NCBI RefSeq assembly: GCF_000006445.2 | Contig: NC_006048.2 | Span: 186,001-250,000, forward strand | Source: Debaryomyces hansenii CBS767 | Taxonomy: Eukaryota > Ascomycota > Pichiomycetes > Serinales > Debaryomycetaceae | Reading direction: 5' to 3' | Length of the DNA: 64,000 nt | Shown here: one piece after another, positions 10,081 to 19,823 of the stretch | Position numbering within the stretch: position 1 is the first letter of the stretch | Layout of the letters: every line of letters begins with the position of its first letter | The notes under the pieces: generated by a model | What the model saw: only the letters and a program-made list of their open reading frames with translations | Databases searched by the model: none | What the model was told of the DNA's origin: nothing | Made by a program: the position numbers and the translations under genes

Positions 10081-10150
10081 AGCTAACTATTTTCTCTCTA
10101 TTTAGGTCCTAATTCCCTTGATTTTCTTTCTGAGATTTTACTGGGATTCT
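10081..10150 (+). repeat. Degenerate direct repeat, copy A
   Basis: This segment starts AGCTAACTA and contains TCCTAATT, CCTT, TCTTTCT and GGATT in the same order as the segment at 10332-10409. It could be a remnant of a retrotransposon LTR or a local duplication. The alignment was made by eye. Confidence 0.4.
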
Positions 10151-10331
10151 TCCACGATAGGTTTTGCGATAATGCAACACGTATTCGCTTTAAACGTATA
10201 TACGTATATATTAAGCATGTTCTATTACATCAATGTAAGGAAACCGGGTACTAATATAGTAATACTTGTTTATACTTTATATATACGTTCTATTGACCTT
10301 GTAGAACCTTATTTAGCTTCATATATTACCC

Positions 10332-10409
10332 TTAGCTAACTAAATAACCTTAACTACCTATAATTAGTTCCTAATTTCCTTACTCTCTTTCTTGAGACTG
10401 TAAGGATTA
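10332..10409 (+). repeat. Degenerate direct repeat, copy B
   Basis: Second copy of the repeat at 10081-10150. It shares AGCTAACTA, TCCTAATT, CCTT, CTTTCT, GAGA and GGATT in the same order, with small gaps, and lies about 70 bases before the tRNA-Ile gene. Confidence 0.4.
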
Positions 10410-10480
10410 CCTACTCCATTTTGAAGTATATACATATAATATGTATATGTATACTAGTGTTCTTACACTTCAATAGTTAA

Positions 10481-10554
10481 GGTCCCTTGGCCCAGTTGGT
10501 TAAGGCGTGGTGCTAATAACGCCAAGATCAGCAGTTCGATCCTGCTAGGGACCA
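10481..10554 (+). tRNA. tRNA-Ile (AAU anticodon)
   Basis: A 74-base cloverleaf. The acceptor stem GGTCCCT pairs with AGGGACC and discriminator A follows. The anticodon loop CTAATAA carries AAT. The D-loop has AGTTGGTTAA and the T-arm GTTCGATCC. No intron is present. A short T run follows, and the tRNA-Ala gene starts 18 bases further on. Confidence 0.97.
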
Positions 10555-10572
10555 TTTCTCTTAATTCACACA

Positions 10573-10645
10573 GGGCGTGTGGCGTAGTTGGTAGCGCGCT
10601 CCCTTAGCATGGGAGAGGTCTCCGGTTCGACTCCGGACTCGTCCA
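10573..10645 (+). tRNA. tRNA-Ala (AGC anticodon)
   Basis: A 73-base cloverleaf with acceptor GGGCGTG opposite CTCGTCC. It includes the G3:U70 pair that identifies alanine tRNAs. The anticodon is AGC in the loop TTAGCAT and the T-arm is GGTTCGACTCC. It closely matches the yeast tRNA-Ala(AGC) sequence as I recall it. A T-rich run of about eight bases after the gene is a standard polymerase III terminator. It may share transcription with the upstream tRNA-Ile. Confidence 0.97.
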
Positions 10646-10653
10646 TTTTTTTT
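10646..10653 (+). terminator. RNA polymerase III terminator
   Basis: An uninterrupted run of T residues immediately after the tRNA-Ala gene, the normal polymerase III stop signal. Confidence 0.7.
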
Positions 10654-10916
10654 CAATACATTTTCAACCCTTATATTAAGCTCTTCAATCTGCATTGACT
10701 GCCGAAACTTTTTAAGTTAAGTATTTCAAGCTACACCAGCATTCTTTTTTCATTGACTAATCAATGTCAGTGGCCGTAATATATATATAAAGATACCATA
10801 TTGCAATTTGTAAATTATTTGGTCGTGTGCGCAATGAAAAACTCATTTAGTTACGTCCAGTATAAGAATCTACATTCAAATAGATTAATGTAAATTCATG
10901 AGAGAAATTAACCACA

Positions 10917-12716
10917 ATGGAATACCCTCTTATTGTTACATTGGGAGCTCGTATGAGCGCATACCTTTCTAGCTCTGAAGATTACCATAAGCAAAGAAAG
11001 AGACTAAATAAAAGGTTACTTAAGTTACGTCATGAATTGGATCTTATAACTCCAGATACCAAAGACTACAAGAAGAAAGAAAAAATATCCAAAATCTCAT
11101 CTTCAGATTACGACCAAGACGAAAAATACGGGCTACTTTTACTTTTGACTGCAGAAAGAGATAGTTTATATTCCTCAGAGATTAAGAGTTTGTTGGAAAT
11201 TAGCAATGACAATGCTTCGTCATATAGAAATCTTATGATAAGTAGAATCAAGAAGTCGTTATCTAGCTCAAAAAAATTATTGGAAATCACCGTAAATGAG
11301 AAAGATGAATATAAAAGGATTGAATATTACACCTATGCTGCCTTAATTCAAGGTAATCTATCAGTCAATAAAAAACAATGGTCAAAAGCATTGAATGCCT
11401 TCTCCATCGCTAAATGTGCTTTAGATTTCTTATATTCTCAAGAAGATAGTAAGATGGATATTGAAGAGGAACAAGAAGAATCTACTCAATTCAAAAAAAC
11501 TTTGATTAGCGAAATTACTGAGACCTTAGTAGATCCTTCATTGGCATTAGCTATTTCTCAAGATGATACAGCGTACTCCACTACAACTGATTTAAAAACT
11601 GTATCACGTCAACATTGCCGTGACAACAAATTGTCTTATTTACAACCAGTTATCGAAATAATTGCCAGGATCGATCCTGAAGCTGTTTCAGAAGTGTCTT
11701 CATCAACTGAATTAATCAAGTCGGTCCAATGGAGAGACCATGAAGCAACTTTATACAATGACGAGCTTGCTTATAAAATTATGAAATTAACTAATGATAA
11801 TGAAACAAATTGGAAAAACTTCAATGATGCTAACCAGTTTGATGTATTATTATCCGGATGGTCTGAGTTATTAGAAATTCATACAAACGATATGGATAAA
11901 AATAAGGATGAAGATGATCTTGAAAAGGTCCAAGACAGGGCCATTGTATTAACATATATTAATTTCAATTTGTTATTCACAAGGTTGAAGAGAGATTTGT
12001 TAATAATCGATCAATTATCATCTCAAGGTGATAATGTTTTTGCTTTAAAGAAATTAGAGTTCAATAAGGATATTATTAGATTATATGGTACCATAATCAC
12101 TACTACCCAGGAAATAAAAGACTTGCCAGGTGTTTATAATGATGAAGATTTACACGAATCTTTGGATAATTTGGAGAAGTTTTTCGTCGCAAAAAAATCC
12201 GCTGTTTTGGCTAGATCGTTTGCTCTTAATAATAAGTTCCCAGAAGCATTAAAGATATTTGATCATGTGGATAATACCTTATCATCTTCTGACAATAAGT
12301 TCTATAAGATTGACGAGTTTCCGTATAACGTTAGCAGCAATGTCGAATTTGAAAAATTCAAAAAGGAGTTACCTTCTCAAGTGCTTCAAGCTCAAATATT
12401 GGCACAATTCTCTGTAGACTTATCCAAGAATTTGAACCAGAGTAATTTCGTCATTGAAAACATGAATAAATATCCAGTTTCCAATGAAACTTTAGACAAT
12501 ATTGCTAACTTCAATAAAAATTTATCAATTGCTCCTGTTTTAAGCAAGCCTGTCTTATTTGATATTGGGTTTAATTACATTAATTATGGTATGGGCCGTT
12601 CTTCATCATATAATAACTCCAATTCAGCTACATCTACTACATCTGATTCGACTACCGATCAGAACGATCCTAATAAAAAGAAGAGTGGCTTCTTTGGTAT
12701 TTTTGGCCGTAGCTAA
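10917..12716 (+). CDS. SRP68: Signal recognition particle subunit SRP68
   Basis: Largest-pair subunit of the cytosolic signal recognition particle. It binds the SRP RNA with SRP72 and helps target nascent secretory proteins to the ER. The N-terminal part has the SRP68 RNA-binding pattern: [30 protein letters not shown], described here by its Y-x-Q/R and basic R/K-rich helices at residues 11-40. Helical, tetratricopeptide-like repeats follow, including [20 protein letters not shown]. At 599 residues it matches the yeast family. The C-terminus is a Ser/Thr/Asn-rich linker ending [12 protein letters not shown]. The ATG at 10917 follows an A-rich leader. HUT1 starts 162 bases downstream. Confidence 0.9.
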
Positions 12717-12878
12717 TTAATATAGTATTTAGTTCTATTAAATAAAAGTAGTTATAAGAGAATCAAATACAAGCAAGACATAAAATAACATACGCGAATA
12801 GTCAACTTTTCTCGATGTAGAGGAAAATTAGATCTTATAAACAAATTTGTTTCTTGTTTCATACTTCGTATATACAAA

Positions 12879-13943
12879 ATGAAGAAAGAAGGAGGTGGAC
12901 TGATAATAACGTTGGCAGCCTGCATTTTGGGACTTTATGCATCATTTCTAACATGGTCGGTTTTGCAAGAGAGAATTAGTACAAAACCGTATGGATCAAA
13001 TCCAGATACTGGTAGTCCAGATTTTTTCAAAGCTCCCTTGGTAATAAACATCATACAAGCTTTTTTTGCATCTATAGTTGGTCTCATATATTCGGTGGTT
13101 TCATCCAGATCGAATCCTTTAAGTATTTTTACCCAGAATGAAAAGCCAGTTGCATTAAAATTCTTCAAATCGTTCGTGATAATCTCGCTTACATCTAGTT
13201 TATCATCTCCTTTGGGCTACGAATCATTAAAACATGTTGACTACTTGGCATACTTGCTAGCAAAATCGTGCAAACTAATTCCAGTCATGTTAGTTCATTT
13301 TGTGCTTTATCGTACAAAATTCCCATTATACAAATGCATGGTTGCTGGATCAGTTACGGTAGGTGTGATAATATTCACATTATCCCATTCTTCAACGAAG
13401 AGTAAGGCCGATATTAGTGATGGTAAAACTGCGTTAGGAATGGCACAGTTAATCGGTTCCATGCTTTTGGATGGGTTGACCAATTCTACACAAGATCAAT
13501 TATTTAAATTGAGAGGGACGTCACCTAGTAACAAACATACAAAATTAACAGGGGCATACTTGATGTGCATCTTGAATGCATTCATTTTTATAAATACGTT
13601 AGCCTATGCGCTAATCTTCAAATATCAATCAGAAATTACATATACGGTCAATTTTGTTCATCATTATCCTCAAGTCATGATGAATATCTTGGAATTCGCT
13701 ATCTTAGGTTCAGTTGGGCAAGTGTTCGTTTTTATTATCCTCGAGAAATTTGATTCCTTAATTCTTATCACTTCTACTGTCACCAGAAAAATGATTAGTA
13801 TGATCTTAAGTGTTGTCTTATTTGGACATCAATTGAATGGGCTACAATGGGGTGGCGTTGGTTTAGTATTTGGAGGAATTGGTTACGAAGCTTTAGTCAA
13901 GATGAGTATGAACAAGGCTCCAACTACTAAGAAGAATCAATAA
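12879..13943 (+). CDS. HUT1: UDP-galactose transporter homologue
   Basis: Nucleotide-sugar transporter of the SLC35B1 type in the ER or Golgi membrane. At 354 residues it has about eight to ten hydrophobic segments. Diagnostic stretches are LYASFLTWSVLQERI near the N-terminus, SLKHVDYLAYLLAKSCKLIPVM in the middle and LLDGLTNSTQDQLFK in the luminal loop. The C-terminus KAPTTKKNQ is dilysine-like. The S. cerevisiae homologue has the same KHVDYL-AKSCK-IPV and LDGLTNATQD motifs. A CTG codon near residue 6 falls where the S. cerevisiae protein has serine, consistent with CTG=Ser decoding but not proof of it. Confidence 0.94.
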   Translation: MKKEGGGLIITLAACILGLYASFLTWSVLQERISTKPYGSNPDTGSPDFFKAPLVINIIQAFFASIVGLIYSVVSSRSNPLSIFTQNEKPVALKFFKSFVIISLTSSLSSPLGYESLKHVDYLAYLLAKSCKLIPVMLVHFVLYRTKFPLYKCMVAGSVTVGVIIFTLSHSSTKSKADISDGKTALGMAQLIGSMLLDGLTNSTQDQLFKLRGTSPSNKHTKLTGAYLMCILNAFIFINTLAYALIFKYQSEITYTVNFVHHYPQVMMNILEFAILGSVGQVFVFIILEKFDSLILITSTVTRKMISMILSVVLFGHQLNGLQWGGVGLVFGGIGYEALVKMSMNKAPTTKKNQ

Positions 13944-14077
13944 AATTATATAGATTATAAAAATTATATAGATCAAATATAGACATACAATACAATATTA
14001 TGGAACAAAGTGCGAAGTAATCTAAACTCGAAATTCAAGATGCGTTAGCTATACTATTCTATTGTACTGTTTGCATC

Positions 14078-15295
14078 ATGTTGATATCTCATCCACGAAT
14101 AATGATCCGTCATGCTCCTTGGGTTACATCTATAGAGACATTTTGTTGTTCATTAGCCACATTATTTCCTAAAGTATTTTATACATCTGTTTTGACATGG
14201 TCAGTCTACGCTTTGATTGTGCATGGATGTTATGATACGTTAATGACTACACAAGAGACATCGATATTTGCTATCGCCATTGGATTGATAGGACTCACAC
14301 TATACATATTATGCCTATATACATATTTCAAAGTGTTGAGAGCTGGGCCCGGATCGCCATCAGATTTTGAAGAATTAAGAATTCGTAATATTTTGCTGTT
14401 GTCAAAACCGAAATATAACTCTGCCAATCCCTATGATACAAATGACAATATGGCAACTTCGGCGTCACTTCTTGCAAATGCCGAGGGAGTTGACGAGATA
14501 GAAAGCATTGAATCGGAACAACCACCCTCTGAGTATATGACTTTGCATATGTTGAAGAGCAACAATTCGTCCTACAGATACTGTACGAAATGCAGTGTAT
14601 GGAAACCAGATCGCTGCCACCACTGCTCGACGTGTAACCGATGTGTTTTAAGAATGGACCATCATTGTCCTTGGTTTGCTATGTGCGTTGGATTTTATAA
14701 TCACAAGTTCTTTGCACAATTTCTCATGTACCTTACAGCATATTCAGGATTCGATTTCGTGGTAAGTCTTTCGATTCTCTGGAAATTCTTTGCAGACGAA
14801 AAGTACAACGATCATTATTTGTCGTTAAATTTGGTATTTTTATTTGTGCTAAGCTTGGCATTTTTCATTACAGTCGGAGGCTTTCTGGCCTTCCTGTTAT
14901 ATTTAGTGTTCAGAAATAAAACAACAATAGAATTTCAAGAGAACAGGTGGAACTTCAAGAACGATAAGAATGGGAAAAGCTTTCAATATGAATTTGATGG
15001 TTCAGGTAAAAAGAAGAAATTAGGAAATATTTTTGATTTGGGATGCGGGCGTAACTGGAGAAGTATAATGGGACCAAGCTGGTACTACTGGTTATTACCT
15101 GTTACAGTTACTAACAAATCTATTGACGCCCGTTTAGAAAACGGCATAAACTTTGAAATTGATCAAGATGTCTACGATAGGTGGTGTTATAATGCTCAGT
15201 TGCAGGATCAGCTAAATCAGCAATTGGCAGATTACAAAAATAGGATAAGAATGGAAAGGGAAGCAAACCAAACAACTGACACCAACCCTTTTTGA
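14078..15295 (+). CDS. PFA3: Palmitoyltransferase with DHHC domain
   Basis: S-acyltransferase. In S. cerevisiae the homologue palmitoylates the vacuole fusion factor Vac8 at the vacuole membrane. The zinc-binding cysteine-rich domain has [21 protein letters not shown] and then the catalytic DHHC in [17 protein letters not shown]. Two hydrophobic pairs flank it, giving four transmembrane segments. The C-terminal motif NIFDLG...[16 protein letters not shown] is shared specifically with Pfa3 rather than the other yeast DHHC enzymes. At 405 residues it is longer than the 336-residue S. cerevisiae protein, mainly through an acidic insert before the DHHC domain. The start at 14078 could instead be the methionine eight codons later. 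Confidence 0.92.
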   Translation: MLISHPRIMIRHAPWVTSIETFCCSLATLFPKVFYTSVLTWSVYALIVHGCYDTLMTTQETSIFAIAIGLIGLTLYILCLYTYFKVLRAGPGSPSDFEELRIRNILLLSKPKYNSANPYDTNDNMATSASLLANAEGVDEIESIESEQPPSEYMTLHMLKSNNSSYRYCTKCSVWKPDRCHHCSTCNRCVLRMDHHCPWFAMCVGFYNHKFFAQFLMYLTAYSGFDFVVSLSILWKFFADEKYNDHYLSLNLVFLFVLSLAFFITVGGFLAFLLYLVFRNKTTIEFQENRWNFKNDKNGKSFQYEFDGSGKKKKLGNIFDLGCGRNWRSIMGPSWYYWLLPVTVTNKSIDARLENGINFEIDQDVYDRWCYNAQLQDQLNQQLADYKNRIRMEREANQTTDTNPF

Positions 15296-15634
15296 TTAAT
15301 TTGGTCTTGAGTTGTAGTATAGAGTAATTTATATAAGCTTGAAATACACATACACATAGTTCAATCATTTGAGTGCGGGTAACATTTTGTGTAAACTTTT
15401 AGATTTCTCAGGTACTAAAAAGTCTATTATGAATATTTCACTTTAAATTTAACTACTAATTATCTAACTGTTGGATACTATATTGAAGGTGACTATAATT
15501 GTTCGTATAAAATCAAATAGTTTTTTTTTCTGCTTATAATTTTAAATTAAGAACGTGAGAAAACAGAAAAGAAAGAGGGACACGAAATACATTTTATCAA
15601 CTATTGAAATAGAGAAACACGAGTGATTACAACA
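15296..15634. other. Intergenic PFA3-RPD3
   Basis: AT-rich spacer carrying the PFA3 3' end and the RPD3 promoter and leader, with a purine-rich tract (GAGAAAACAGAAAAGAAAGAGGG) near 15555-15580. I see no gene or RNA here. Confidence 0.5.
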
Positions 15635-17128
15635 ATGTATGTTCAATTACCATTTGATGATTTGAAGGTCGATCCTACTCAAAAGAAGAGAGTAGCGTAT
15701 TTTTATGATGCTGATGTGGGTAACTATGCTTATGGTGCTGGTCATCCAATGAAACCTCATCGTATAAGAATGGCACATTCGTTAATTATGAATTACGGGT
15801 TATACAAGAAGATGGAGATTTATCGTGCCAAACCGGCTACTAAACAAGAAATGTGCCAATTTCATACTGATGAATATATTGACTTTTTAAGCCGTGTTTC
15901 CCCTGATAATTTAGACATGTTTGCCAAAGAGCAGATTAAATTCAATGTTGGAGATGATTGTCCAGTTTTTGACGGATTATTTGAGTATTGTGGTATTTCA
16001 GGTGGTGGGTCGATGGAGGGTGCTGCAAGGTTAAATAGAGGAAAATGTGATATTGCTATTAATTATGCAGGTGGTTTACATCATGCTAAAAAATCGGAAG
16101 CTTCTGGGTTTTGTTACTTAAATGATATCGTATTAGGTATTATTGAATTATTGAGATATCACCCAAGAGTTTTATATATTGATATTGATGTTCATCATGG
16201 TGATGGAGTGGAAGAAGCCTTCTATACGACCGATAGAGTGATGACCTGCTCCTTCCACAAGTATGGTGAATTTTTCCCTGGTACTGGTGAATTGAGAGAT
16301 ATTGGTGTTGGTAAGGGTAAATACCATGCAATAAACGTGCCTTTAAGAGATGGTATTGATGATGCTACTTACAAGTCCATTTTCGAACCGGTAATCAGCA
16401 AGGTCATGGAGTGGTATCAACCTTCGGCTATTGTCTTACAATGTGGTGGTGATTCATTGAGTGGTGACAGATTGGGGTGCTTCAACTTGTCAATGTCAGG
16501 CCACGCTAACTGTATTAATTTTGTCAAGTCATTCAACGTTCCAATGATGGTCGTTGGTGGTGGTGGTTATACAATGAGAAACGTTGCTAGGACTTGGTCT
16601 TTTGAAGCGGGTTTATTGAACAACGTCGTATTACCCAGCGAATTGCCATACAATGAATACTACGAGTATTATGGTCCAGACTACAAATTGGATGTCAGAC
16701 CATCCAATATGTACAATGCCAATTCTCCCGAATTTTTAAATAAAATATTAACTAATATTTTGACTAACTTGGAAAATACTAAGCATGCGCCATCAGTTCA
16801 AATGAATTACGTTCCGAATGATGCTGAAGACTTGGGTGACATCGATGAAGACACACAAGAGGCGATAGACACCAAGGGCGGTTCGCAGCAAGCAAGAGAT
16901 GAAATAACTCAACCAGACAACGAATTCTACGAAGATGACGATAAAGATGCTGGTAGTAGAGACATCCAAAATTTCAGCAAATCTGCGTCTGCTTCTGAAT
17001 CTAAACCTGCCGAGTTAGAAACTACAGCTCAACCAGAAACATTGGAAGAGCCTGAAGATGAGAAAATGCTTACTGACGAAGAATTGAAAGAGATAAACGA
17101 ATTAAACTCAAACGAGAATAATGCTTAA
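15635..17128 (+). CDS. RPD3: Histone deacetylase, class I
   Basis: Zinc-dependent lysine deacetylase, the catalytic subunit of the Rpd3 large and small repressor complexes in the nucleus. The catalytic domain covers residues 18-390. The active-site histidine pair lies in GGLHHAKK at residues 149-150. The zinc ligands DIDVHHGDG are near 183-190, and [16 protein letters not shown] follows. The last 100 residues are acidic and disordered, as in other fungal Rpd3 proteins. The open frame runs up to GTG 15623, but ATG 15635 gives the expected [12 protein letters not shown] start and 497 residues. SSN6, whose complex recruits this enzyme in S. cerevisiae, is encoded 2.7 kb downstream. Confidence 0.97.
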   Translation: MYVQLPFDDLKVDPTQKKRVAYFYDADVGNYAYGAGHPMKPHRIRMAHSLIMNYGLYKKMEIYRAKPATKQEMCQFHTDEYIDFLSRVSPDNLDMFAKEQIKFNVGDDCPVFDGLFEYCGISGGGSMEGAARLNRGKCDIAINYAGGLHHAKKSEASGFCYLNDIVLGIIELLRYHPRVLYIDIDVHHGDGVEEAFYTTDRVMTCSFHKYGEFFPGTGELRDIGVGKGKYHAINVPLRDGIDDATYKSIFEPVISKVMEWYQPSAIVLQCGGDSLSGDRLGCFNLSMSGHANCINFVKSFNVPMMVVGGGGYTMRNVARTWSFEAGLLNNVVLPSELPYNEYYEYYGPDYKLDVRPSNMYNANSPEFLNKILTNILTNLENTKHAPSVQMNYVPNDAEDLGDIDEDTQEAIDTKGGSQQARDEITQPDNEFYEDDDKDAGSRDIQNFSKSASASESKPAELETTAQPETLEEPEDEKMLTDEELKEINELNSNENNA

Positions 17129-17513
17129 CCGCTCTATTTTTTATTGCTGAAGTATTTGTAGACATGCTACTTTTAGTAACGTAGCCTTATGTAAATTAAG
17201 TTCCATATTTTTTTTGTAATTAATAAAACAAGCAAATAGATTGACACATTTTGTGGTGTATGTTTCCAGTTATATCTTATCAGCATATGATCACCTGATC
17301 ATAATCCCAATATGAAAACAATATTAGACGTAATTAAAATTTTATCTTAAGGTCAATTGGAGAGTTAATTCATTACGATAAATTTAGAGTCATACATACC
17401 TGAGGTAGTTACAAGAGAGCATTTTTTGTAAATAAAAAGATTATATTGCGAAATTAATATTTTGTGAAGAAAAAGAAACAGAGTTCACACATACTCAGAG
17501 CAATTTCTTTAGT
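17129..17513. other. Intergenic RPD3-POS5
   Basis: AT-rich spacer. TGATCACCTGATCA-like inverted bases lie near 17287-17300. No gene is seen. Confidence 0.45.
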
Positions 17514-18929
17514 ATGATGCTCAAGACATGGAAAATACCGCAATATTCATACATTTCCAATGGTATAAGAATGACGCATATAGGACAATTGAGGTTTACG
17601 AGAAATATTTCGTCGAGTTTAATGAGAAAAAGTGACATACTAATGAGTAATGACCTTTTAACAATTAAATCATGCAAACATTTACGGAATAGCACATTTC
17701 CAGAATTTGTTCGATCTCCAAACTCGCAACTAAGTAATATCATCTGGAATTCGCCGTTGGAAAATATTTATGTCGTTAAAAAGCCATGGGATCAAGATGT
17801 CCGAGATGCTACCGTGAGATTCATAACTCACATTCACGATAATTATCCCTCCGTTAACGTTGTTGTGAGCGAAGATGTTGCGGATGAAATAATTCACGAG
17901 ACCAATACTGGAGGTTCCGTCACCAGTATATTGAAAAAGCAAAGCCCCAAGTTTTCTCTGAATTCCAAGTATGTTATCTACACCGGCGAATTATCTCAAA
18001 TTGTCAATAAGACTGATTTAATAGTAACACTAGGAGGAGATGGAACTATTTTACGAGCAGTCAGCACATTTCTGAATGCAAATGTTCCTCCTGTGTTAAG
18101 CTTCGCATTGGGCACGTTAGGATTTTTGTTACCGTTTGATTTCAGTACATTTAGCGAATCGTTTCGCATGGTGTACGAATCGAGAGGTAAAGCATTGCAT
18201 AGACACAGATTGGAGTGTCACGTTGTTCGTAAGTCGCTAAATGAATCCACTCAGACCCCGATAACCGATGCTACACCTATCAAGAATATCAGACAGTCTG
18301 AATCGGGTATTTCACCGCAGGAAAATGTCACTACAATGTTGCATGCCATGAATGATATCTCGTTACACAGAGGAAGCCAGCCTAATCTCATCTCATTGGA
18401 TATCTACATAGATAACGAGTTTTTGACTACCACTACCGGTGATGGACTCGTATTTTCCACGCCAACAGGCTCTACTGCGTACTCACTCTCAGCCGGAGGG
18501 TCGATCACTCACCCGTTGGTTCCTTGCATAATCCTCACACCAATTTGCCCCAGATCATTGTCCTTCAGGCCATTGATTCTTCCTGCATCATCCCACATAG
18601 TGATCAAGTTGTCCGACAAGAATCGAAATGCATCGATAAAATTGAACATAGATGGGATACTGCAGCAGGATTTGCAGCCAGGAGACCAAATTCATGTGGC
18701 CGGAGAGAACGATTCTGCGTTAGCAACCAGCTCACGTTCGGAAAAGGTTTCTGGTTCCACCTCCGAAAATGAACAAACCGATTCTACTGACTCTACGCCT
18801 TCCAGTAAGCAAGATCTTTGCCAAAAGGGTATCTGGTGCGTGGCCCGGAGCGAGAATGATTGGACGAAGGACATCAACGAGTTGTTAGGCTTCAATTCTT
18901 CATTCAAGGCGCTGAAACTGAAGCTATAG
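17514..18929 (+). CDS. POS5: Mitochondrial NADH kinase
   Basis: Phosphorylates NADH to NADPH in the mitochondrial matrix, supplying reducing power for oxidative defence and iron-sulfur metabolism. The GGDGT catalytic motif is at residues 174-178 in LIVTLGGDGTILRAV. The second NAD-kinase signature is TPTGSTAYSLSAGGS. The N-terminal 40 residues are basic and fit a mitochondrial presequence. At 471 residues it is longer than the 414-residue S. cerevisiae enzyme. The extra length includes a Ser/Thr-rich stretch between the HVAGEND strand and the final KGIWCVARSENDW segment. The start ATG at 17514 is followed by an in-frame ATG directly after it. The 3' half is noticeably richer in GC than nearby genes. 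Confidence 0.95.
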   Translation: MMLKTWKIPQYSYISNGIRMTHIGQLRFTRNISSSLMRKSDILMSNDLLTIKSCKHLRNSTFPEFVRSPNSQLSNIIWNSPLENIYVVKKPWDQDVRDATVRFITHIHDNYPSVNVVVSEDVADEIIHETNTGGSVTSILKKQSPKFSLNSKYVIYTGELSQIVNKTDLIVTLGGDGTILRAVSTFLNANVPPVLSFALGTLGFLLPFDFSTFSESFRMVYESRGKALHRHRLECHVVRKSLNESTQTPITDATPIKNIRQSESGISPQENVTTMLHAMNDISLHRGSQPNLISLDIYIDNEFLTTTTGDGLVFSTPTGSTAYSLSAGGSITHPLVPCIILTPICPRSLSFRPLILPASSHIVIKLSDKNRNASIKLNIDGILQQDLQPGDQIHVAGENDSALATSSRSEKVSGSTSENEQTDSTDSTPSSKQDLCQKGIWCVARSENDWTKDINELLGFNSSFKALKLKL

Positions 18930-19823
18930 ACCGCCTCTTTCCACATAATGCCGTAAACCCACCCTGATCCAAGACGCATACCCAAAGAACCTCCAAACTA
19001 CTATACATAGAGATGGTTTCACGAGTCACCTTGGGTCACATGCACGCGAGGTTTCCTAATTTCTGTTAGGCATCGCTCCGGCTATTTTCTCGAAGCGCAC
19101 GTCACGAAATCGCCCATTAATAAATTCTCACGGCTACTTGTTATCGCTTCTGCCAGCGTAGCAATCAAAACTTTGAATATACATATATATATCTATACAT
19201 ACATACGTACCAAATACAATTCATATATTAATATTATTCACATATTTCATATAGTAAAAATGGTGCCGTGTAAAATTATATTAACGTGGTCTATGTGTTG
19301 TCAATTGCTATAATAAAATCGGTCATATGGTCTACAAAAGAACGTCCGTATTTGTTCTATGGCAAATGGGCAATCGTTTAATTTTAGGTATGCACCCCCT
19401 GTTTAGCGTATATACGAAAACCTTAAGAATCACATACAAAATACGGGTAAACGCAGTGATTTTAAGCCGCAAAAAACAGGGGGTGCGAAAGTAGGAATTT
19501 TTTCCACATAATTTGTACGTCTCGGTGAATTTTGTACTTCTCTTTCCAAAACTAGTTTATTTTTCCATAATTAGATGGCAAAACCATAAAAACAAACAAC
19601 TAATAACTAATAAGCCAGTTTATAACCACAAAGGAACCAACTAGCCTATCGGATACAATATTGAAAATACAGGAGTATTGTATAGGAATTTTGTCACGGT
19701 TATAATTAGAAGTGTATTCAAACGTTGGACATAAACATTTCAACACAATTGGGAGTGAAAATTTTTGTGATTTTATTTTGTTTGATTAATTGCTAGACCA
19801 AGCACCCAGAAGAACAGAACAAT
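18930..19823. other. Long SSN6 promoter and leader region
   Basis: About 890 bases without a gene. The first third is GC-richer than its surroundings, and the rest is AT-rich with poly-A patches close to the SSN6 start. A perfect 13-base inverted repeat (19392-19404 and 19474-19486) carries CCCCT/AGGGG cores. Confidence 0.6.
19392..19486. repeat. Inverted repeat with CCCCCTGTTT arms
   Basis: The left arm GCACCCCCTGTTT (19392-19404) is repeated exactly in inverse orientation at 19474-19486, with 69 bases between. Each arm contains a CCCCT core like a stress-response element. It lies about 340-430 bases upstream of the SSN6 start and could be a paired factor-binding site. Confidence 0.75.

Larger units (their letters stand above)
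9060..10480. other. Gene-poor interval before tRNA genes
   Basis: About 1.4 kb of AT-rich sequence with no intact gene. It holds a minus-strand gag relic (9632-9940) and a degenerate direct repeat (10081-10150 and 10332-10409). A plus-strand open frame at 10118-10339 overlaps the repeat and has no recognisable content. Position and content fit an old retrotransposon landing site next to tRNA genes. Confidence 0.5.

Noticed and set aside
10118..10339. A 73-codon plus-strand frame before the tRNA genes
   Set aside because: It overlaps the degenerate repeat, starts without an ATG and shows only AT-driven hydrophobic content.
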